Part shown: piece after piece, positions 53,408 to 60,333 of the stretch
Layout: the number at the start of each line of letters is the position of its first letter
Numbering within the stretch: position 1 is the first letter of the stretch
NCBI GenBank assembly: GCA_041675165.1
Contig: JBAYUI010000001.1
Span: forward strand, 1 to 64,000
Length of the DNA: 64,000 nt
Source of the DNA: CAIKZD01 sp041675165
GTDB lineage: Bacteria > Patescibacteriota > Minisyncoccia > Moranbacterales > UBA2206
Reading direction: 5' to 3'
Program-made: the position numbers and the translations under genes
The notes under the pieces: model-generated
Told to the model about the DNA's origin: nothing
The model's database searches: none
The model's input: the letters and a program-made list of their open reading frames with translations, nothing else

Positions 53408-53534
53408 GATGATAATTAAATAACTTGTAAGGTTTCATTAAAAAATTCTTTTTCGTGGAGAATTTTTTTGTTATGGCGGATAGACTGTTCAAAACTTTTA
53501 TTGTATGATTAAGGTATAAAATAAAAAAATAAAA

Positions 53535-54404
53535 ATGAAAAAAATCCCGATCTATTTAAAACTAGCAGTCGTTTTTGTCCTTGTGATATTGTCAGCCGCG
53601 GCTATTAAGGGCGGCAATGGATCTTTTGACTTTTCCCAGATAATCGCCTACGTGATTTTGATCATCGCGGTTTTCAGCTTTGGGTTGTTTATGATGTTTT
53701 CCTTGGAGAATCGCAAAGAAAGGATTAACTCCATCAAAGATTCACTGCGCAAGCAAGACGCTCATTTGCTCAACATCTACCAGTTTTCCAAATTTTTCGC
53801 GCCGAGCGTGACGGAAAAAATAATCAATCACATCGACAGCTATTTGATAACCCAGATCGATTATCGGATCGAGGATACCGATAGGTCGAGCGAGAGCCTG
53901 GCCGATTTTTTTGATTTAGCGAGACAGATCAAGGCTTCCACCGAAGAGCAGCGGGCGGTGAAAATGAGGATCATGAATAACTTGGAAGAGATCAGTTTGA
54001 TCTTGAAAGAAGTTTCTTTCAAGGCGACTGACCGGATGAGCGGTTATGAATGGATAAGTCTTCTGGCGCTGTTCTTCGTGATCGTCTTTGGGCTGTTCTA
54101 TGAGAATACTAATTCACTGGTGTGCATTTTCATCATTTCCATCATCGCCACGGCTCTGGCTCTTTTGCTGTTCATCCTGAGAGAACTGGACAGATTACAT
54201 TGGCAAGAACAATATTGGGTCTGGAATCCATTGGTGAATCTGTTCAAGGAGTTAGGTCTGGTGCCATATTTTCCGGAAATAATTTTCAAAACAAACCGAG
54301 TGGCCATCAAAAAGATCCGCGGCCTGACCAAAGCCCGGATCGCCATCTACAAATATCCCTACCCGAATTTCAAAGGTAAGAAGATTAAGATTGTGAAGGT
54401 GTAG
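53535..54404 (+). CDS. Unknown four-helix membrane protein
   Basis: 289 residues. Two helices near the N-terminus (about 8-26 and 38-55), a ~125-residue charged helical domain, two further helices (about 175-215) and a basic C-terminus ending KKIKIVKV. The layout recalls bestrophin-like DUF4239 proteins, but no decisive motif is seen. Monocistronic, with a terminator after it. Confidence 0.7.
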   Translation: MKKIPIYLKLAVVFVLVILSAAAIKGGNGSFDFSQIIAYVILIIAVFSFGLFMMFSLENRKERINSIKDSLRKQDAHLLNIYQFSKFFAPSVTEKIINHIDSYLITQIDYRIEDTDRSSESLADFFDLARQIKASTEEQRAVKMRIMNNLEEISLILKEVSFKATDRMSGYEWISLLALFFVIVFGLFYENTNSLVCIFIISIIATALALLLFILRELDRLHWQEQYWVWNPLVNLFKELGLVPYFPEIIFKTNRVAIKKIRGLTKARIAIYKYPYPNFKGKKIKIVKV

Positions 54405-54428
54405 GAATGAAATGTAAAAAGAAATTTT

Positions 54429-54459
54429 AAAAATACGACCGTGGTGGTCGTGTTTTTTT
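54429..54459 (+). terminator. Rho-independent terminator
   Basis: ACGACC/GGTCGT stem, then a seven-T run overlapping the end of the convergent regulator gene. Confidence 0.75.
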
Positions 54460-55246
54460 ATCCCCACGGGTTTTCGGCTTTCTTGGCAAAAGTGAAAATG
54501 GTTTCGAAGAGGGTGTCGATGAGGCGAAAGAGGGCGGGGTGTCGGATGGTGATGGTGAGCGCCACATCAGGGAAGAGAAAAGAAATTTTGTTATTATACA
54601 ATACGACCAGACCCTTGATCGGCAAATTGGCTTCTGGGAGGGTGCGGATGTTCCACATCCGGTCACTGAGAATGCGATAGTTCTCAGGTGTGATGGATTT
54701 TTTGATATCAAACAAGATTTCTTCAGTGAAAATGGCCTTGGTCAGGATTTTCCTTTCCGCAACTTGGGTGAAGAAGAAATCCCAATATTTATTATCTAGC
54801 AGTTTCAATTCCGCTTCGGCCCCTTTTTTATCTTCAATAACTTTGAAAGTTGAGCCGACCGGCATGTGGATCACTTCGTCATATATTTTTTTGAAAGCGG
54901 CGTTGGATTCCATGATTTCGATCTGGGGCATTTCGCTTTCGGCATCATGCATTGATTCCAATTGGGGGAGTAGGGTTTTGAAATCCCCGACGCTTTGTTG
55001 CAATCTTTCGGCCAATTCAGCGGGGGCAATCGGGGAGATGAGTAATTTCTTACCTTTTTTCGTTTCCGTCAGGACTTTTTTCTTTAGGAGGCTTTTAATG
55101 TGAAAATAGGCCACGGTGCGCCCAATTCCGGCCTTTTCAGCGATTTCCGCAATGCCGGACTTTCCCAGCTTTAGGCACGCGGTATAAATCTCCGATTCCG
55201 CCTCAGAAAAAGCGAAGTTTTTCAGGATGTCGTTGATTTTTTCCAT
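54458..55246 (-). CDS. TrmB-family transcriptional regulator (third paralogue)
   Basis: 262 residues from MEKINDILKNFAFSEAESEI. Winged helix EIYTACLKLGKSGIAEIAEK and IGRTVAYFHIKSLLKKKVL, then a C-terminal domain with VIEDKKGAEAELKLLDNKYW. The frame runs upstream to 55294, but that part is translated repeat DNA. Divergent from small-gene array 2, exactly as regulator 1 is from array 1. Confidence 0.85.
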   Translation of the reverse strand: MEKINDILKNFAFSEAESEIYTACLKLGKSGIAEIAEKAGIGRTVAYFHIKSLLKKKVLTETKKGKKLLISPIAPAELAERLQQSVGDFKTLLPQLESMHDAESEMPQIEIMESNAAFKKIYDEVIHMPVGSTFKVIEDKKGAEAELKLLDNKYWDFFFTQVAERKILTKAIFTEEILFDIKKSITPENYRILSDRMWNIRTLPEANLPIKGLVVLYNNKISFLFPDVALTITIRHPALFRLIDTLFETIFTFAKKAENPWG

Positions 55247-55260
55247 AAGGTTATATGTTT

Positions 55261-55339
55261 TGTCATTCCTGCGCAGGCAGGAATCTAGTCGCAAATTATT
55301 AAGTTTCTACATTGGATCCCCGCATGCGCAAGGATGACA
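55261..55339. repeat. MITE-like inverted-repeat element
   Basis: Ends TGTCATTCCTGCGC and GCGCAAGGATGACA in inverted orientation, with an internal CCTGCGCAGG palindrome. This is the widespread TGTCATTCC...GGAATGACA style of bacterial intergenic repeat. It lies in the leader of TrmB regulator 3. Confidence 0.65.
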
Positions 55340-55356
55340 GGGAAGATATTAACTCC

Positions 55357-55385
55357 ATCTTAGCACCTTTTCCGTATATTGTCAA
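55357..55385 (-). promoter_or_regulatory. Promoter of TrmB regulator 3
   Basis: Minus strand TTGACA (55385-55380), 17 bases, TAAGAT (55362-55357). Leaves a ~100-base leader containing the inverted-repeat element. Confidence 0.6.
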
Positions 55386-55468
55386 CAAAATTATTCATCA
55401 AAATATAATAAAATAATGCTTAAAATAAAGGATAATAATATAATATACCAATGATTTGACTATAATTA

Positions 55469-55497
55469 TTGACGTTTGCTTGAAATTGCGCTATACT
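55469..55497 (+). promoter_or_regulatory. Promoter of small-gene array 2
   Basis: TTGACG (55469-55474), 17 bases, TATACT (55492-55497), in the same GCGCTATACT-type context as the array 1 promoter. Confidence 0.75.
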
Positions 55498-55502
55498 ACG
55501 TT

Positions 55503-55534
55503 GTTACGATGAGAAACGAAAAAAACATCGCAAC
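55503..55534 (+). ncRNA. 5'-end leader hairpin of array 2
   Basis: GTTACGATG pairs with CATCGCAAC (8 of 9, one A-C mismatch) around a loop with ACGAAAAAAA. It begins at the predicted RNA start. Stem bases differ from array 1, but the pairing and the loop word are kept. A second palindrome GCTCAATATTGAGC follows at ~55565. Confidence 0.6.
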
Positions 55535-55602
55535 ACAGTACATCGAAATCACCTCACAAAATTCGCTCAATATTGAGCAAAATATTTCACAAGGAGAAAG
55601 TT

Positions 55603-55827
55603 ATGATAGTTTTTATACTAACCTCGAACAAGCCATGCAAGAGTATTGAGGGAGTTTATCTTAAAGAGAGCACTGCAATTGCTGAGGATAATAGAGTATG
55701 TCCAGGATGGCAGGAGCGGGAAAGGGCAGAAATGAAAAAAAGGGAAGGCAAAAATATTTCCGAAATAGGATATTATATGTATTCACCTGAAATAAGTATC
55801 TATGAAAGAGAGGTGATTGAAAAATAG
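55603..55827 (+). CDS. Unknown small protein, array 2 gene 1
   Basis: 74 residues: a beta-like start (MIVFILTSNKPCKSIEGVYL), then a highly charged helix (GWQERERAEMKKREGKN) and an aromatic end. ATG follows AAGGAGAAAG. Stop codon directly abuts stem I of the two-stem RNA motif. No family recognised. Confidence 0.7.
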   Translation: MIVFILTSNKPCKSIEGVYLKESTAIAEDNRVCPGWQERERAEMKKREGKNISEIGYYMYSPEISIYEREVIEK

Positions 55828-55897
55828 GGCAACGAGAGAACAACAATTCATCGTTGCCTCTCTCATTGAGATCATTTGTGAAATGGTTTCATAGGGG
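55828..55897 (+). ncRNA. Two-stem intergenic RNA motif, copy 5
   Basis: Stem I GGCAACGA/TCGTTGCC, linker TCTCTCATT, stem II TGAGATCATTT/AAATGGTTTCA (11 pairs including wobbles), then TAGGGG. Located 43 kb from the other copies but on the same plan, with compensating stem changes. Confidence 0.7.
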
Positions 55898-55960
55898 AAA
55901 AGTACGTTGAAAATTGAATAGCCTGATAATGGGCGAAATATTATATCAAGGAGAAAGATC

Positions 55961-56356
55961 ATGGAGATAGTATTCGATATGGAGTTTATCAAGAGTGAAG
56001 CTGACAAGATGAAAAAAAGAAGCCTAGCTGTTGACAAACAAATCCTAAAAAGATCGAAAGCAAAAATCAGGCCATCTGTAATTAAATCTTTAGAAACGCA
56101 GGGTTTTGATGAGAAAATGCATATAGTTTCTGACCGCATATTGGAGATTTTTGCAGAAGATTGCAAGCACAGAGATAGCTGTATCGGTTGTAATGAAAAA
56201 GCAAGTGAAGTGGTAGCCGTCATGCTGAGAGATTTTATTCCTGATGATGGTAACCCTCCTAGGTTTTCGCGCTGTTGCAGTTTATCAGAGCTTTATAATG
56301 TGATAGTAGGTATGAATGTTGATAGATTCATATGGATTCCTTTTCGTAACTGGTGA
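55961..56356 (+). CDS. Unknown protein, array 2 gene 2
   Basis: 131 residues, mostly helical, with a basic N-terminal half and a cysteine group CKHRDSCIGC that could bind metal or form disulphides. Another Cys pair (RCCSL) lies near the end. ATG follows AAGGAGAAAGATC. Terminator directly downstream. No family recognised. Confidence 0.75.
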   Translation: MEIVFDMEFIKSEADKMKKRSLAVDKQILKRSKAKIRPSVIKSLETQGFDEKMHIVSDRILEIFAEDCKHRDSCIGCNEKASEVVAVMLRDFIPDDGNPPRFSRCCSLSELYNVIVGMNVDRFIWIPFRNW

Positions 56357-56362
56357 GTACTT

Positions 56363-56395
56363 ACCCCAGATAACAATTCGTTATCTGGGGTTTTT
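56363..56395 (+). terminator. Rho-independent terminator of array 2
   Basis: CCCCAGATAAC/GTTATCTGGGG with AATTC loop and TTTTT. Confidence 0.9.
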
Positions 56396-56448
56396 GTTTT
56401 AGGTGATATAAAATAGACTACTTGTCCCTTTTATTATATGATTGAGCT

Positions 56449-57684
56449 ATGCTAGATAACCCGGAAAAATTCATTCGAGATAATTCGCCGGACGGCGGTT
56501 TTTTGCAGTCATCCGAGTGGAGGAAGTTTCAGGAGAAGGTGGGGAGGAAAACTCATGCCATTACCGGCGAGAGTTTTAATGCGTCTATTGTGAGTCATAA
56601 GCTTCCATTAGTTGGAACTTATTTTTATGTGCCAAGAGGGCCGGTGATGGAAATATCCAATATCCAATATCCAATATCCAATAAAATCCCAAATTCAAAA
56701 TCCCAAATTCAAGACGGAGTAGTTGAAATGATAAAATTAGCGGAGAAAGAAAATGCAGGATGGATTAGGATCGACCCAGCATCAGAAGATGTTTTGGAAA
56801 TGATTAAAGGTATTGTAGGGACAGACCTTGTGTCTGTCCTGGATGAGCAGGTACATCGTTCTGGGCGGACACAAGGTCCGCCCCTACGGAAATATAAAAT
56901 TACTAAGGCGCCGCATAATGTGCAGCCGAGAGAGGTTTTTATTATTGATATTACGAAAACTGAAGAAGAGCTTTTGGCGGAGATGAAATCTAAGACAAGA
57001 TATAATGTTAGGCTGGCGGAGAAGAAGGGAGTTAGTGTGAAGGCAATAACCAATAATCAAGAAACAAGGAACAAACAAATTTCAAATGACAAAATCCAAA
57101 TTTCAAATAAAATCCCAAATCCAAATGAACAAAATACGGAAAAATATATTGCGGAATTTTTAAGACTAGTGAAGATTACGGCGAGGCGGGATGGAATCAC
57201 TTCTCATCCGGAAAGCTATTATCGCCAGATGCTAGAAATCATTCCTAGTGATATTTTAAAACTATACGTAGCAGAATACGAAGGCAAGGTGATTGCAGCC
57301 AATCTAGTGTTGTTTTATGGTGAGACTTGCACGTATATGCACGGGGCGTCGGATGATGAATATCGAAATGTCATGGCGCCGTATTTGCTGCAGTGGCAGC
57401 AGATCAAGGATGCTAAGAAGGCAGGGTGCAAGAGGTATGATTTTGGAGGCGTCAGCGTTCAACCCCTCCGCACATTATTCACAACCCCTCCGTCCCAATT
57501 ACGGGACACCTCCCCTGAGTACAGGGGAGGGGGCAATTCGTGGAGTGGGATTACGCGGTTCAAGACCGGATTTTCGCCGAAGACGGCGTCGACTATTTTT
57601 CCCGGTAGTTATGATATAATTATAAACCCAAGGATGTATTGGTTATATAGAGGAATCCAGAAAGTTAAGAGTCTTATGAAATAA
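56449..57684 (+). CDS. FemAB-like aminoacyltransferase with four repeat-derived insertions
   Basis: 411 residues. FemABX-type peptidoglycan bridge enzyme: GGFLQSSEWRKFQEKVGRKT, the ITKTEEELLAEMKSKTRYNV region, GKVIAANLVLFYGETCTYMH, LLQWQQIKDAKKAGCKRYDF and SWSGITRFKTGF. It would transfer an amino acid from aminoacyl-tRNA to the stem peptide. Four in-frame insertions from three repeat families lie at 56651, 56815, 57047 and 57462, together about 95 codons. The frame and core motifs survive, so the gene appears functional. murE lies 8 bases downstream. Confidence 0.88.
   Translation: MLDNPEKFIRDNSPDGGFLQSSEWRKFQEKVGRKTHAITGESFNASIVSHKLPLVGTYFYVPRGPVMEISNIQYPISNKIPNSKSQIQDGVVEMIKLAEKENAGWIRIDPASEDVLEMIKGIVGTDLVSVLDEQVHRSGRTQGPPLRKYKITKAPHNVQPREVFIIDITKTEEELLAEMKSKTRYNVRLAEKKGVSVKAITNNQETRNKQISNDKIQISNKIPNPNEQNTEKYIAEFLRLVKITARRDGITSHPESYYRQMLEIIPSDILKLYVAEYEGKVIAANLVLFYGETCTYMHGASDDEYRNVMAPYLLQWQQIKDAKKAGCKRYDFGGVSVQPLRTLFTTPPSQLRDTSPEYRGGGNSWSGITRFKTGFSPKTASTIFPGSYDIIINPRMYWLYRGIQKVKSLMK
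56651..56712 (+). repeat. FemAB-like gene insertion 1 (ATCCAAT family)
   Basis: Tandem ATCCAAT units then CCCAAATTCAAAATCCCAAA; encodes ISNIQYPISNKIPNSKSQIQ. Same unit as in tsaE. Confidence 0.75.
56815..56887 (+). repeat. FemAB-like gene insertion 2 (73-bp palindromic element)
   Basis: 25-base inverted ends beginning GTAGGGACAGACCTTGTGTC and, on the other strand, GTAGGGGCGGACCTTGTGTC. These are near-identical arms around a 23-base centre. Encodes GTDLVSVLDEQVHRSGRTQG. Confidence 0.8.
57047..57140 (+). repeat. FemAB-like gene insertion 3 (CAAATTTCAAAT family)
   Basis: CAAATTTCAAATGACAAAAT and ATTTCAAATAAAATCCCAAA, the family found in spacers and in mutM. Confidence 0.75.
57462..57535 (+). 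repeat. FemAB-like gene insertion 4 (GC-rich hairpin element)
   Basis: Two hairpins, GTCCC/GGGAC and CTCCCCTG/CAGGGGAG, in frame between YDFGGVSVQP and NSWSGITRFKTGF. Far more GC-rich than the host gene. Confidence 0.75.
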
Positions 57685-57692
57685 GAGGAAAT

Positions 57693-59018
57693 ATGAAGAA
57701 ATTCATCCCGCAAAAATTGAAAAACTATTATCACTTGTTGCAAGCTATTTTGGCTAATGTTTGGTATGGCTTTCCCTCGCGGCATATCAAAATTATTGGA
57801 GTGACTGGGACGAATGGCAAGACGACCACGACGCAAATGATCGGACGCATTTTGGAAGAGGCGGGACATTGCACCGCGGTAGCATCGACCATCAATTTCA
57901 AGATTGGTCAAAAAGAGTGGGTGAACAAAACTAAATTTACGACACTCTCTAGCTTCGCAGTACAAAAATTCATTAGGCAAGCGGTGGACGCCAAATGCGA
58001 ATATGCCGTTTTGGAAACTTCTTCGCACGCTCTTGATCAAAATCGGGTGTGGGGCGTTGCGTATGACACAGCGGTCATGACCAATGTGACGCGGGAACAT
58101 TTGGACTATCACAAAAACATGGAGCAATACCGCATTGCGAAACTGAAACTTTTCGCGCGCATCAAAAAGGCGGTGGTGAATTTCGACATGGAAGACGCGG
58201 AGGATTATCTGGACGCGCCAGCCTCAAAAAAATATGCCTTTACCACCAAGGCTGAAGCGGAAATCGAAAATGAGGATGATGACAGGGACAAAATAAAACT
58301 TATAAAGGCGATGGATGTCGAATTGGAAATCAATCAGTCGCGTTTCAAGGTAGGAGGGGTGCAATTTGAACTGAAAATGCCCGGGCTTTTCAATGTGGAG
58401 AATGCTTTAGCGGCCATTTGTGTGGGTGTGTCAGTCGGCGTGCCTTTGGAAAAAATGAGCGTGGCTCTCGCTAAAATGACGGGCGTGCCGGGACGTATGG
58501 AACATATCCAAAACGACCGCGGTATCAATATCATCGTCGACTACGCCGTGACGCCGGACAGTTTGGAAAAACTCTACACGTTAATTTCTCAAATTAAGCA
58601 CGGCCCGAAGCGCACAATGGAACTCAGCGAGGCGGTGATTTCTAATAAGGTTATCGCCGTGTTCGGTTCGTGCGGCGACCGTGACCGCGGCAAGCGGCCG
58701 CTGATGGGAGCGATTGTTGATAAAAATTCTGACTATGCCATCGTCACCAATGAAGATCCATACACCGAAGATCCGCAACAAATTATTGACGAAGTGGCGG
58801 CGGGCATCATTGAGAAAAAAGAGAATGAAAATTTTTGGAAGATTATGGATCGGCGTGCGGCGATCCGCAAGGCTTTGCAGCTGGCTGCGTCGGGCGATGT
58901 CATCGTGGTCACCGGCAAAGGGGCGGAAGAAACGATGATGGTTGGGGACAAACAAATTCCGTGGAATGATAAGAAAGTGATTTTGGAGGAATTGTCCGAA
59001 CCACTGATTCGCACGTGA
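57693..59018 (+). CDS. murE: MurE-like UDP-MurNAc-tripeptide ligase, short form
   Basis: 441 residues. P-loop IIGVTGTNGKTTTTQMIGRI at ~35, so the usual ~90-residue UDP-binding N-domain is reduced to ~30 residues. Further motifs: LETSSHALDQNRVWGV, MTNVTREHLDYHKNMEQY, MPGLFNVENALAAI, VFGSCGDRDRGKRPLMG and VTGKGAEETMM. DYAVTPDSLEK has Val where most MurE proteins have His. The amino-acid-selecting loop reads TNEDPYTEDP rather than DNPR, so the third residue of the stem peptide cannot be assigned. Confidence 0.9.
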   Translation: MKKFIPQKLKNYYHLLQAILANVWYGFPSRHIKIIGVTGTNGKTTTTQMIGRILEEAGHCTAVASTINFKIGQKEWVNKTKFTTLSSFAVQKFIRQAVDAKCEYAVLETSSHALDQNRVWGVAYDTAVMTNVTREHLDYHKNMEQYRIAKLKLFARIKKAVVNFDMEDAEDYLDAPASKKYAFTTKAEAEIENEDDDRDKIKLIKAMDVELEINQSRFKVGGVQFELKMPGLFNVENALAAICVGVSVGVPLEKMSVALAKMTGVPGRMEHIQNDRGINIIVDYAVTPDSLEKLYTLISQIKHGPKRTMELSEAVISNKVIAVFGSCGDRDRGKRPLMGAIVDKNSDYAIVTNEDPYTEDPQQIIDEVAAGIIEKKENENFWKIMDRRAAIRKALQLAASGDVIVVTGKGAEETMMVGDKQIPWNDKKVILEELSEPLIRT

Positions 59019-59039
59019 GCTCACTGATTACACTGATAA

Positions 59040-59073
59040 AAAAACAGGAACGGGTTTGTTATCCGTTCCTTTT
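59040..59073. terminator. Bidirectional terminator after murE
   Basis: AGGAACGG/CCGTTCCT stem with A- and T-runs, between convergent genes. Confidence 0.8.
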
Positions 59074-59093
59074 GATTTTTGAAAAAAATATTT

Positions 59094-59534
59094 TTACCCT
59101 AACACTTTCGCCAAAACTAAAGTCAGAATGAACCCATAAATCCCGCCGATGATGACTTCACTGACGCGGTGACCCATGCGTTCTTTGAGGCGCGGGAATT
59201 GGTCATCGCTGATATTCAACTGGCGGATGAGCATATTTAAGTAGCGGCCTTGATCGCCCATGTAGACTCGCAGACGGGCGGCGTCGTCGATGACGATGAT
59301 GGCCAGAGCCACCGCCACGCAAAAAGCGCCACTGGCCATGCCTTCATAGTAGCCGACCGAAGTGACAAGTGAGACGATGAAACCGGTGTGGGCCGAGGGC
59401 ATGTGGCCGTGAGTCATGGCGTAGCGCCAATCCCAGCCGTGTTTGGTGCAAAAAACCACGAATTTTGTCATTTGCACGACAAAACCGACGAAGATCGGGA
59501 TAAGGAAGATGTAATAAGGTGAGATATCGAACAT
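59094..59534 (-). CDS. Divergent PAP2-family membrane protein (DUF212/YuiD type)
   Basis: 146 residues with about four helices. Conserved: THGHMPSAHTGFIVSLVTSV (the PSAH core), VIDDAARLRVYMGDQG, LKERMGHRVSEVIIGGIYG. This is the DUF212 branch of acid phosphatase/vanadium-dependent haloperoxidase-related proteins. It may be a lipid phosphatase, perhaps for undecaprenyl pyrophosphate (inference from relatives). Complete. Confidence 0.9.
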   Translation of the reverse strand: MFDISPYYIFLIPIFVGFVVQMTKFVVFCTKHGWDWRYAMTHGHMPSAHTGFIVSLVTSVGYYEGMASGAFCVAVALAIIVIDDAARLRVYMGDQGRYLNMLIRQLNISDDQFPRLKERMGHRVSEVIIGGIYGFILTLVLAKVLG

Positions 59535-59589
59535 AGTTGTTTGTATTAATTTTTACCTTTCAATTAAATTATAACACATTTTAGGCAGT

Positions 59590-59618
59590 TTTACATACGG
59601 GTAGAAAGTTGTTAGAAT
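59590..59618 (+). promoter_or_regulatory. Promoter of the lemA gene
   Basis: TTTACA (59590-59595), 17 bases, TAGAAT (59613-59618), 41 bases before the ATG. Confidence 0.6.
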
Positions 59619-59659
59619 AGAGACGTAATTAATCAAGCTAATAAATAAAACTAAAAAAT

Positions 59660-60205
59660 ATGGGAATAATTCTCTTGATCATTCTAGTGGTCATCGTCTT
59701 GGCGGTCGTTGGGATGTATAACGGTTTGGTGCGATCAAAAAATCGCGTCGATGAAGCGTGGAGCGACATCGATGTGCAGCTGAAACGTCGGCATGATCTG
59801 ATTCCGAATCTGATTGCCACAGTGAAGGGTTACGCGGCGCACGAAAAAGAAGTGTTTGAAAAAGTGACGGCGGCAAGAACAGCGGCCATTTCGGCCGGTT
59901 CGACCGGGGACAAGGTGCAAGCGGAGAATATGTTGTCCGGTGCCTTGAAGTCTTTGTTCGCAGTGGCCGAAAGCTATCCTGATCTGAAAGCTAATCAAAA
60001 CTTTTTGGAATTGCAACGAGAGCTGACTGATACGGAAGACAAAATTATGGCTTCCCGAAGATTTTACAATGGCAATGTCCGCGACTTCAACACTAAATTG
60101 CAAGTCTTCCCGACCAATCTGATGGCCTCAACATTGGGCTTCACCGCGCGGGAATTTTTCGAAGCGGCGGAAGGAGAGAAGGAGAATGTGAAAGTGGAAT
60201 TCTAG
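59660..60205 (+). CDS. lemA: LemA family protein
   Basis: 181 residues. N-terminal membrane helix (LLIILVVIVLAVVGMYNGLV), RVDEAWSDIDVQLKRRHDLI, PNLIATVKGYAAHEKEVFE, the NFLELQRELTDTEDKIMASR helix and RFYNGNVRDFNTKLQVFPTN. All standard. LemA is often encoded next to the HtpX protease, as here. Exact function is unknown. Confidence 0.96.
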   Translation: MGIILLIILVVIVLAVVGMYNGLVRSKNRVDEAWSDIDVQLKRRHDLIPNLIATVKGYAAHEKEVFEKVTAARTAAISAGSTGDKVQAENMLSGALKSLFAVAESYPDLKANQNFLELQRELTDTEDKIMASRRFYNGNVRDFNTKLQVFPTNLMASTLGFTAREFFEAAEGEKENVKVEF

Positions 60206-60333
60206 TTTAATAAAATTTCAAAATCCAAAATCCAAATGCCAAATCAAATCCAAAATTCAAATGACAAAACCTTTGGATTTTGGGCTTTGAGCTTTATTTG
60301 ACATTTGATATTTCGATTTTGGATTTCAATGAA
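60206..60333. repeat. Inverted A/T-rich repeat between lemA and htpX
   Basis: CAAAATCCAAAATCCAAATG on one side and CTTTGGATTTTGGGCTTTG plus TTTCGATTTTGGATTTC on the other can pair. This appears to be a full copy of the family found broken up inside genes. Confidence 0.6.

Noticed and set aside
38483..57140. Tandem ATCCAAT and CAAATTTCAAAT repeats considered as a CRISPR array
   Set aside because: Units are short and adjacent, with no spacers of constant length and no cas genes; they are low-complexity repeats.
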